Assembly: GCF_963555915.1 (NCBI RefSeq)
Contig: NZ_CAUVXL010000114.1
Location: 1 to 13,314, forward strand
Source of the DNA: Protofrankia sp963555915
GTDB taxonomy: Bacteria; Actinomycetota; Actinomycetes; Frankiales; Frankiaceae
Direction: 5' to 3'
Length of the DNA stretch: 13,314 nt
The position numbers were made by a program, and so were the translations under genes. The notes under the pieces were generated by a model. It worked only from the letters and a program-made list of their open reading frames with translations. It did no database searches and was not told the origin of the DNA. Shown piece after piece: positions 1-5,764 of this stretch (position 1 is its first letter; the number at the start of each line of letters is the position of its first letter).

Positions 1-998
1 TGGTACTGCTCGCGGCGGTGACAACCTGGCAGGCATACAACGCGTGGGGTGGATACAGCCTTTACCACGGCCCGAAGGGATTCAACGACCGGGCCCGGGT
101 CGTCTCGTTCGACCGACCGTACGACTATGGCGACGGCGCCGCGGACTTCACCGGAAACGAAGCCCCGGTCATCATCCTCGCCGAGAAACTCGGGCTGCCC
201 GTCGCCTATGCAACGGATATCGACCTCCACGGCGATCCAGCGTTGTTGGACGGCGCCCGCGCGGTCGTTTCCATGGGGCATGACGAGTACTATTCGCCCG
301 CGATGCGGGACGCGTTGACGCGGGCCCGGGACCGCGGGGTGAATCTGGCTTTCCTGGGCGCGAACGCGGTGTTCCGACGAATTCGGCTGGGACCGACCGC
401 GTTCGGGCCGGACCGGCTGGAAACCGGTTACAAGGTCGCGGCCGAGGACCCGTTGAACGGCGTCGACGACGCCGCCGTGACCGCGAACTGGCCGTCTCCG
501 CCGAATGCGAGACCGGAGAGCTCGCTCACCGGTGGCATGTACCAGTGCAATCCGGTACATGCCGACCTCGTGGTCCGCGACCCCGGGCACTGGCTGTTCG
601 CCGGAACCGGGTTGAGCGCGGGCAGCCGTATTCCCGGAATGATCGGATCCGAGTACGACCGGGTCGACCTCACCTATCCGACACCGTCGCGGATCGAGGT
701 CCTCGCACATTCACCGGTGCTCTGTCATGGCCGGCCCGACCATTCCGACGTCAGTTACTACACCGCCGACTCGGGCGCGGGAGTGTTCGACGCCGGTACC
801 AGCGCGTGGGTATGCGGCGTAACCGATGTGTGCGGGTCCGGCGCGGCCGGACCCGTAGTACAGAACTTCGTCACCACCGTCACCACCACGATGCTGACCA
901 CATTTGCGCAGGGCCCGGCCGGGCAACGACATCCCGGCGCCCGATCCGTGCCGGGTGACGACGCCGGCGGCGGCGGGAATCCGGGCGGTGAACGGTAG
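1..998 (+). CDS. N,N-dimethylformamidase large-subunit-like domain protein, 3' part (5' end outside window)
   Basis: The reading frame is open from the left edge (first full codon at 3) to TAG at 996-998, giving 331 visible residues. A GTG at 18 lies inside a conserved stretch (VLLAAVTTWQAYNAWGG), so it is unlikely to be the start and the gene begins upstream of the window. The TWQAYNxWGGxSLY block and the GHDEYYS block (276-296) followed by MRDAL are signatures I recognise from the C-terminal domain of the N,N-dimethylformamidase beta (large) subunit-like family. In characterised dimethylformamidases a mononuclear iron held by Tyr, Tyr and Glu ligands hydrolyses an amide. The tyrosines and glutamate in these blocks are candidates, but I cannot assign ligands by eye. 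Many relatives in actinomycetes have unknown substrates, so amidase activity is inferred. No membrane segment is visible in this part. The last ~25 residues are Gly/Pro/Arg-rich and probably disordered. The gene converges on a decayed transporter fragment. Confidence 0.82.
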   Translation, partial: VLLAAVTTWQAYNAWGGYSLYHGPKGFNDRARVVSFDRPYDYGDGAADFTGNEAPVIILAEKLGLPVAYATDIDLHGDPALLDGARAVVSMGHDEYYSPAMRDALTRARDRGVNLAFLGANAVFRRIRLGPTAFGPDRLETGYKVAAEDPLNGVDDAAVTANWPSPPNARPESSLTGGMYQCNPVHADLVVRDPGHWLFAGTGLSAGSRIPGMIGSEYDRVDLTYPTPSRIEVLAHSPVLCHGRPDHSDVSYYTADSGAGVFDAGTSAWVCGVTDVCGSGAAGPVVQNFVTTVTTTMLTTFAQGPAGQRHPGARSVPGDDAGGGGNPGGER

Positions 999-1003
999 CC
1001 CGG
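981..1003 (+). terminator. Possible GC-rich hairpin at the 3' end of the dimethylformamidase-like gene
   Basis: CCGGGC at 981-986 pairs with GCCCGG at 998-1003 across an 11-base loop, and the stem straddles the TAG stop. No T-tract follows, so it is not a classic intrinsic terminator. Actinomycetes are reported to use hairpins lacking the U-tail. A six-base GC stem can occur by chance in DNA this GC-rich, so support is weak. Confidence 0.22.
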
Positions 1004-1008
1004 CAAGC

Positions 1009-1350
1009 CCCCGCGATCCGCTTGTCCAGAGCGTTGAAGGTATCGACCTCGATATTGCCCTTGGCGGTCGATGGCGCAAAGCCGCCAACCAGATAGACAT
1101 TCTCTGCAGCGGATCCTGCTTTCGTAATAACCATTGGCCCGAACTGGGTCGCGCCATATACGATATTTACTTTGACACCAGCCTGTGCATAAGCCTGGAA
1201 CAGACGTTGAGCAATTTCACCCTGCACGACAGGGTGAATACAATCAATACCGTCAGCTGCAGACGGGGCGGCCACCTCCACGTATGGGACGGAGACCTGA
1301 TGACATCCAAGACTACCCAATGTCGTGGTGATCAGAGAGCTGTCGCAGGC
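1009..1350 (-). pseudogene. Remnant of a branched-chain amino-acid-type ABC transporter substrate-binding protein
   Basis: Read leftward from about 1350 to 1009, this stretch encodes about 114 residues that look like the middle-to-C-terminal lobe of a periplasmic-binding-protein type 1 lipoprotein (Peripla_BP_6/LivJ-like). Recognisable pieces are VPYVEVAAP, AADGIDCIHPVVQG, AQAGVKVNIVYGATQFGP and AENVYLVGGFAPSTAKGN, followed by DTFNALDK. There is no start codon, signal peptide or N-terminal lobe: upstream the frame runs into the acyl-CoA synthetase gene, whose stop is at 1332-1334. Downstream the frame continues into antisense of the dimethylformamidase-like gene with no family resemblance. 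Both ends are therefore lost. An intact protein of this family has about 400 residues and delivers branched amino acids, amides or aromatic acids to a membrane permease. The open frame suggests recent truncation, or it may be chance. Family assignment is by recognition only. Confidence 0.65.
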
Positions 1351-2873
1351 GCGTACCGGCCGCGGAGCTCGCGCTTGAGGACCTTGCCGGTGATGTTTTT
1401 GGGAAGTTCGGCAACCACATGGATCTTCCGCGGGCTCTTGTAACCGGCAAGCTGCGCCCGACAGGTCCTGAGGATGTCCTCGGGGTCCACGTGTGCACCG
1501 GGCCGGGGAACAATCACAGCTACCACACTCTCCCCCCATACCGGGTCGGGAACACCGATAACGGCAGCTTCCGACACGGCCTCGTGCTTATGGAGGACCT
1601 GCTCCACCTGCGTGGAGTACACGTTCTGTCCACCAGTTATGATCATATCCTTGATGCGGTCGACAAGATAAACGTATCCTTCTTTATCCACGGTCGCCAC
1701 GTCACCGGTGTGCAGCCACCCATCGGTGAACGCGGCGGCGGTGGCCTTTTCGTCGTTCCAATAACCACTGGTAACCAGATCACCGCGGATGACCAGCTCA
1801 CCGGGGGTGCCGGCGGGGCATCGCCGCATCTGCTCATCCATGACCGCGACGGCGGTCAGCGGCAACGGCCGGCCACAGGACTCCAACAGTTGCTCCTGAC
1901 CCGACAGCGCACGAACATGGTCCTCAGGACTGAGAGCCGTCACCCATCCGGTTGACTCGGTCTGGCCGAAGCCGGTCACCAAAACCGGTCCCAGCCGGTC
2001 CGCCAAAGCGCGGGCAGTGCTCGTGGGCATGGCCATCCCGCCGTATCCCAGTCGGCGGATGGAGGACAGGTCGGCCGTGTCATAGCCCGGATACCGGAGC
2101 ACGAAAGCCGCCATCGTCGGCGCCAGCGAAGTGATCGTGATTCGGTGTTCCGCCACCAGTTCCAGGAACGCGCTCGGCTCAAACGCGGGCATCAGGACAG
2201 TCGGCACTCCGCACAGGTGGTAGGTGGGGACCTGAAACGCGGAAACATGGCACATGGGGAAGGTCATCAGCATCCGGTCACGCTCCGTCGGCGAGACCGC
2301 GAGCATCATTGTCATGGCCGCTGTGATGATTCCACGATGGGTGATCATCGCCCCCTTGGGGCTCCCGGTCGTACCGCTCGTATAAACCAGCCATGCCGTG
2401 TCGGAATCTGACACTTCCACCTGAGGACGGGTGGGTGAGGCCGATGCGACCAGCTCCTCGTAGGAGGAGCCGCGGCCGTCCGATGGACCACCAATTACGA
2501 ACATGTGTTCGATGGCTGGGACGTCGCCGAGCACGGGCCGGAGTTCGTCGACGAACTCCCGGTCGACAATCAGCACCCGGGCGCCGGCCGCAGCTATGAT
2601 CTCAGCCCATTCCCTGGGATGGATCCGGTAGTTGAGCAGGGTGAGTACCATGCCGGCGGTCGGTACACCGTAGAGAGCCTCGACATAGGCGGGCACATTG
2701 CGAGCCAGGATCGCGATCCGGTCTCCCGGCGATGCGATCCGGGAAAGGCCGTTCGCCAGCCGTAACGAGTCCGCGTGCAGGTCCGAAAATGTCCGGCGTT
2801 CGTTCCCCGTGACCAGCGCCACCCGTTGCGGCCAGTTCGCGGCTGCCAGTGACAATATGTCGCCCATCAGCAT
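1332..2873 (-). CDS. AMP-dependent acyl-CoA synthetase/ligase (ANL superfamily)
   Basis: This 513-residue enzyme is predicted to activate a carboxylic acid to an acyl-adenylate and then to a CoA thioester in the cytoplasm. The adenylate-forming motifs appear in order: the phosphate-binding loop YTSGTTGSPKG, GFGQTES (A5), GWLHTGDVATVD (A7), YLVDRIKDMIITGGQNVY (A8, the domain-rotation hinge), and PKNITGKVLKREL (A10) with the adenylation-stage lysine. Length and motif order are normal for medium/long-chain or aryl acyl-CoA ligases. The chain length or ring nature of the substrate cannot be told from sequence. The frame is open to 3176, but ATG at 2871-2873 is chosen because GGAGG at 2884-2888 (minus strand) sits 10 bases upstream. 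That start lies inside the end of the oxidoreductase gene (7-bp overlap), which implies translational coupling. A second ATG at 2865-2867 forms TGATG with the upstream stop but is 16 bases from the Shine-Dalgarno sequence. Confidence 0.93.
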   Translation of the reverse strand: MLMGDILSLAAANWPQRVALVTGNERRTFSDLHADSLRLANGLSRIASPGDRIAILARNVPAYVEALYGVPTAGMVLTLLNYRIHPREWAEIIAAAGARVLIVDREFVDELRPVLGDVPAIEHMFVIGGPSDGRGSSYEELVASASPTRPQVEVSDSDTAWLVYTSGTTGSPKGAMITHRGIITAAMTMMLAVSPTERDRMLMTFPMCHVSAFQVPTYHLCGVPTVLMPAFEPSAFLELVAEHRITITSLAPTMAAFVLRYPGYDTADLSSIRRLGYGGMAMPTSTARALADRLGPVLVTGFGQTESTGWVTALSPEDHVRALSGQEQLLESCGRPLPLTAVAVMDEQMRRCPAGTPGELVIRGDLVTSGYWNDEKATAAAFTDGWLHTGDVATVDKEGYVYLVDRIKDMIITGGQNVYSTQVEQVLHKHEAVSEAAVIGVPDPVWGESVVAVIVPRPGAHVDPEDILRTCRAQLAGYKSPRKIHVVAELPKNITGKVLKRELRGRYAPATAL

Positions 2874-3850
2874 TCGTCTGTCGCCTCCACCCGCCTGGAA
2901 AGGGTTATCAAGGGCAGTACCTCGTGCGTGATGCGTTCCGCGTTGCGGAGGGACTCGTCGAGGTCCGCACCGCTCGGCTGAAAAATCATGTGGCGTGCCC
3001 CCGCATCCACGTAGGCCTGCACCCGTGCGGCAACCTGTTCCGGGGTACCTGCGGCGGTCACGCGGTGGATGAGTCCGCGCAGGTCCCGTGACCAGACTGA
3101 GCCGAACATCTGCGCCATGTCGGCGTAGGCGTCTTCGGGCCGGTCCGCTACACCGATGAACAGAAACTGGAACCATTCGAAGCTGTCGAGCTTACGTCCG
3201 ATGGCGTCGGCCTGGGCGCGAACCGTCCGGACCGTTTCGGCGTACCGGTCCGCAGACAACAGATAGGGCATCCATCCGTCGCCGATGGTCGCGGCTCGCC
3301 GCATCGCCGGCGCCTTCGTCCCCGCTATCGGTATCCGTGGACCACCGGGCTGGACGGGCGGCGGGGAGATCCGCACGCCCTGGAACGGGTAATGCGGGCC
3401 GGCCCCATCGACCGCTTCGCCGGTCCACAGGTCCCGTAAGACGCGAATCTGTTCGTCGACCCGGTAGCCGCGGCCGGCGACCGGCACACCGCAGGCATCA
3501 AACTCCTGCGGATATTCCCCACCGACCCCCACCCCCAGCGTGACCCGCCCCCCGCTCACCCGATCGATCGACGCCACCTGCTTCGCGACGATTGCCGGCG
3601 GATACAGCGGAAGCAGGAGCACCGCGGTTCCGATGCGCGGCCGCTCGGTGAGCGCGGCGAGGAGCCCCAGGTTCACCAGCGCCTCCGGAGTGGGAAGCGG
3701 TGCCGCGACATGACCACTCGCCCACAGCGAGTCCGCTCCGAGCCTGTCCAGCCGACGGATCTCCTTCTTCTCGCCTCGAACGTTGAAGCCGAACAGCACC
3801 CGGGGTTCGGCTTCCGACGCCTGAGCACCGTTCTCGTCTGGCTGACCCAC
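2867..3850 (-). CDS. LLM-class (luciferase-like) oxidoreductase, probably F420-dependent
   Basis: This 327-residue protein has the bacterial-luciferase-like TIM-barrel pattern: LDRLGADSLWASGH near residue 40, a RPRIGTAVLLLPLYPP block near 75, QVASIDRVSGGRVTLGVGVGG near 95-115, and the later segments VRISPPPVQPGGPRIPIAG and AATIGDGWMPYL. Actinomycete members with this pattern usually use cofactor F420 or FMNH2 to oxidise alcohols, or to hydroxylate or cleave organic substrates. The substrate here is unknown, and F420 rather than FMN is an inference from the family and the type of organism. Translation starts at GTG (3848-3850), preceded on the minus strand by GGAGG six bases upstream. The gene is first in a leftward operon, and its stop overlaps the ligase start, so the two products are probably made together and act in one pathway. 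Expression is likely controlled by the divergent TetR gene. Confidence 0.9.
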   Translation of the reverse strand: MGQPDENGAQASEAEPRVLFGFNVRGEKKEIRRLDRLGADSLWASGHVAAPLPTPEALVNLGLLAALTERPRIGTAVLLLPLYPPAIVAKQVASIDRVSGGRVTLGVGVGGEYPQEFDACGVPVAGRGYRVDEQIRVLRDLWTGEAVDGAGPHYPFQGVRISPPPVQPGGPRIPIAGTKAPAMRRAATIGDGWMPYLLSADRYAETVRTVRAQADAIGRKLDSFEWFQFLFIGVADRPEDAYADMAQMFGSVWSRDLRGLIHRVTAAGTPEQVAARVQAYVDAGARHMIFQPSGADLDESLRNAERITHEVLPLITLSRRVEATDEC

Positions 3851-3883
3851 CGGCCACCTCCAACATCATGTGAAGTATGGGCA

Positions 3884-3912
3884 AGGTTACATGCGAGTCG
3901 AACTTTCGACAA
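3884..3912 (-). promoter_or_regulatory. Predicted promoter of the oxidoreductase-ligase operon
   Basis: On the minus strand TTGTCG (3912-3907) and TAACCT (3889-3884) are separated by exactly 17 bases, a good sigma-70-like arrangement. Transcription would start near 3877, leaving a leader of about 27 bases that includes the GGAGG ribosome site before GTG at 3850. The palindrome described separately overlaps the -35 box and spacer. The assignment rests on motif and spacing only. Confidence 0.4.
3897..3910. promoter_or_regulatory. 14-bp perfect palindrome, candidate TetR operator
   Basis: The sequence GTCGAACTTTCGAC consists of two exact 6-bp inverted arms, GTCGAA and TTCGAC, around a central CT. 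It lies in the 147-bp region between the divergent oxidoreductase and tetR genes, on top of the -35/spacer of the predicted leftward promoter. TetR-family repressors bind such short palindromes as dimers and commonly autoregulate from divergent promoters. A second weaker inverted repeat, CAAC-GAT-GTTG, begins at its right edge (3910-3920) and might extend the site. Confidence 0.5.
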
Positions 3913-3984
3913 CGATGTTGAACCCAGGAATTTACCGCATCTTTTTCGCTCCTCCAGGCCTGCCAACCACGGCCGGCTCATCTC

Positions 3985-3990
3985 TACACT
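3985..3990 (+). promoter_or_regulatory. Candidate -10 box for a leaderless tetR transcript
   Basis: TACACT at 3985-3990 lies seven bases before the GTG start codon at 3998, which would put the transcription start at or next to the first codon. There is no correctly spaced Shine-Dalgarno sequence: GGAAGG at 3992-3997 abuts the GTG directly. That fits the leaderless genes common in actinomycetes. No convincing -35 box is visible. Confidence 0.35.
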
Positions 3991-3997
3991 CGGAAGG

Positions 3998-4792
3998 GTG
4001 AGGGAGCCGGCACCGCCCGAGGACACAGGTGTCGCAATCGGGGACATACAGAGCGAGACGGACACCCGGTTCGCTGCGGGTCTGGTCCGTCCGAGCAGCG
4101 GTCGTTCGTCCTCCCGGCGGGAGGCCTTTGAGTCAGCGCTCCTGGACGCCGCCGCGGAGCTGTTCGCGACGCGGGGCTACGCCGGTACGACCCTGCAGGA
4201 CGTCGCAGATGCCCTGGGGGTGAGCCGCCCAGCTCTGTATCACTATGTCTCAAGTAAGGACGATCTGGTGGCCAAGATCGCCCGTGACACTCTGGCCAAC
4301 TCGGCATTTGTCATCAATATGCCTGAAAACCTGGCTTCACGGCCAGATCTGCGACTGAAGAAAATCATGATGGGGACAGTGGAAGCAGCGCTCCGTCACC
4401 CCGAGCGCACCCGGCTGGTCAGCCGGAGCGAGACAAACCTTCCGCCCGAGGTCTCCCGGTTATACAAGGAGATATGGCATGGTTTCGAAAGAACTGTGGA
4501 ATCGACGATCGCCGACGGTATCCGGTGCGGCCTGTTCCATCCCGTCAACGAGGCGATTGCAGCACGAGCGTTGAGCGGGATGGTGCTGTTCGCCTCCTGG
4601 TGGTACCAGCCGGGTGGCAGCACGACCGTGGTTGAAACCGGACGCATCCTGTCCGATATGGCAGTCCGAAGCCTGCTGCGGCAGAACCCCACCGACGGGC
4701 ACGAAGACGGTGCGACAGCCGTCCTCGATCGAATCAAAAAAGATCTTCAAATCGTCGAGCAAATGCTTGCCCACCAGCCGGGCATCCGCTGA
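3998..4792 (+). CDS. TetR/AcrR-family transcriptional regulator
   Basis: The protein has 264 residues counted from GTG 3998. After a polar N-terminal extension of about 40 residues comes a textbook TetR helix-turn-helix: LLDAAAELFATRGYAGTTLQDVADALGVSRPALYHYVSSKDDL. The C-terminal half is helical and would carry the ligand pocket and dimer interface, and the end (DRIKKDLQIVEQML) resembles a short coiled coil. The frame is open back to 3710, but no other ATG, GTG or TTG between the divergent gene and the HTH is usable, so GTG 3998 is the only reasonable start. The long extension before the HTH is somewhat unusual. Its divergent placement beside the oxidoreductase-ligase operon, with a palindrome between, argues that it represses that operon and that an acyl-CoA or related metabolite releases it. 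That role and the inducer are inferences. Confidence 0.9.
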   Translation: MREPAPPEDTGVAIGDIQSETDTRFAAGLVRPSSGRSSSRREAFESALLDAAAELFATRGYAGTTLQDVADALGVSRPALYHYVSSKDDLVAKIARDTLANSAFVINMPENLASRPDLRLKKIMMGTVEAALRHPERTRLVSRSETNLPPEVSRLYKEIWHGFERTVESTIADGIRCGLFHPVNEAIAARALSGMVLFASWWYQPGGSTTVVETGRILSDMAVRSLLRQNPTDGHEDGATAVLDRIKKDLQIVEQMLAHQPGIR

Positions 4793-4806
4793 ACGAACAA
4801 GGACTC

Positions 4807-4896
4807 CTAACACAATGAGGCCTTCAGCCGTCGCCAGCGGGTGATGGCGCAGCCGAGGGTGCGGAAGGCTTCGTGGATGTCGTCGCGGATCCCCCA
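4807..4896 (-). pseudogene. C-terminal remnant of an IS5-type transposase
   Basis: Read on the minus strand from 4896, the frame gives WGIRDDIHEAFRTLGCAI then TRWRRLKASLC and a TAG stop at 4809-4807. RRDDIHEAFLTLGCALICWRRL is the characteristic C-terminus of many actinobacterial IS5-family DDE transposases. Only about 30 residues remain. Upstream, the frame gives a low-complexity Gly/Arg/Thr-rich sequence without the DDE core, so the rest of the element is deleted or scrambled. I saw no matching terminal inverted repeats. It lies just after the tetR stop, at the junction between the catabolic genes and the conflict genes. Confidence 0.6.
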
Positions 4897-5300
4897 TCCA
4901 GCTTCACGCCCCGTTTCACCAGTTCGGGTCGATGGTGAGCACAGCGTCGCCGTCCGCCGTCCGCCGTCCGCCGGACCAAACGCTCATGCCGGGCGGTCAG
5001 GGCCTCATGTGCCCGCTTGTTGTCCGCGGCCATCCTGACCGCGTCGACCATGGCAATACCCACAGCAGCCCCCGTTGCCGTTTCGGTGTCCACCCCGATC
5101 ACTGCCCCCTGCTGTCCGGGCGGCGGATGCCCGGCAGCTGGTCCCGTTTCGCCGCGATTCCCCATAACCGGGCACGAGGAGGCACAGAGTACGCGGTGGC
5201 CATTCCGGTGCGAAGCGTGGGTGCTCGCCGGTTGTCGGGGTGCTCCAGGGTCCGCACCCATGCCCGCACCCCGTACAGCCAAAAGAGCACAATACGGACT
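4897..5300. other. Gene-poor, degraded region between the transposase remnant and the EACC1 gene
   Basis: No intact gene with a start, ribosome site and family resemblance is visible on either strand over about 400 bases. Long frames are open here, as expected at this GC content. The most coding-like piece is on the minus strand near 4919-5090 and reads AVRMAADNKRAHEALTARHE and then LVRRTADG, after which the 7-bp repeat at 4948-4973 shifts the frame. I do not recognise a family for it. The right part must contain the promoter for the EACC1-caspase genes, but no clear -35/-10 pair is seen. CACAAT at 5288-5293, seven bases before the ATG, is a weak leaderless -10 candidate. Confidence 0.5.
4948..4973. 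repeat. 7-bp tandem repeat, 3.7 copies
   Basis: CGCCGTC is repeated at 4948-4954, 4955-4961 and 4962-4968, with a partial copy (CGCCG) to 4973. A 7-bp unit changes reading frame with each copy, so it would break any coding sequence it expanded in. This is consistent with the decayed state of the surrounding region. Confidence 0.8.
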
Positions 5301-5723
5301 ATGGATGTCGTCATCGCGGTGCAGGACGGCAGTGAGCGGACCGATGGCGGCGCTGCGCCGTTGGGAACCTGGCTTGCCAGGGAGCCGCAGCTGCGTGGCC
5401 GGATCCGTCGTCGCGCGACGGGCGAGCCCGCGGCCGGGACCATGGGGACGGCCGCAGATCTCCTCACCGTGGTCCTGGAACCGGGAGGGGTCGCCACAGT
5501 GCTGGCCGCCGCGCTGGTGACGTGGGTGCAGCGCCGCACCGGGAACCAGACCGTGACCGTCACCCGACCTGACGGAACCACGATCGCAGTGGCGGCCGAG
5601 CACGTCCGCGGGCTGGACGCGCGACAGGTGGGTGAATTGGCCCAACAACTCGCCCGGTCCTTGGAACCTGGCACGGTGCCATCCGACGAGACCGCGCGGC
5701 CTCCCGCCGCACCAGCCGAATAA
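5301..5723 (+). CDS. EACC1-like protein (effector-associated constant component 1)
   Basis: The product has 140 residues. The layout matches the EACC1 family: an N-terminal strand (MDVVIAVQDG), a helix with LGTWLAREPQLRGRIR (about 21-36), a GTMG turn near 46-49, a hydrophobic helix LLTVVLEPGGVATVLAAALVTWV (about 54-76), then a basic QRR and a strand pair TVTVTRPDGTTIAV (84-97), ending in a Pro/Ala-rich tail. EACC1 proteins were described computationally as small constant partners encoded next to variable effectors (caspase-like or trypsin-like proteases, STAND NTPases) in actinobacterial conflict systems; their biochemical role is not established. The ATG at 5301 is chosen because the family usually begins at this strand. 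No good Shine-Dalgarno sequence precedes it, so the transcript may be leaderless. The caspase gene follows 41 bases after the stop, so co-transcription is likely. Confidence 0.78.
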   Translation: MDVVIAVQDGSERTDGGAAPLGTWLAREPQLRGRIRRRATGEPAAGTMGTAADLLTVVLEPGGVATVLAAALVTWVQRRTGNQTVTVTRPDGTTIAVAAEHVRGLDARQVGELAQQLARSLEPGTVPSDETARPPAAPAE

Positions 5724-5764
5724 GAGCGCCCGGCAATAGGGGCGTGGATGAAAGGCTCGGACGG

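Noticed and set aside
2874..3176. Extension of the acyl-CoA synthetase frame to 3176
   Set aside because: This would overlap the oxidoreductase gene by about 300 bases with non-homologous sequence. The ATG at 2873 has a well-spaced GGAGG and begins at the normal family N-terminus.
4932..5300. N-terminal extension of the EACC1 frame back to GTG 4932
   Set aside because: The upstream translation (many Arg, Pro, His, Cys) is unlike EACC1 proteins, which begin at a strand matching MDVVIAVQDG, and it overlaps the frame-breaking 7-bp repeat.
5744..5764. GTG 5744 as the start of the caspase-STAND gene
   Set aside because: It is in frame, but its only purine-rich tract (AGGGG) is a single base away. 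ATG 5765 has AAAGG at nine bases and still precedes the first caspase strand. The alternative is not excluded.
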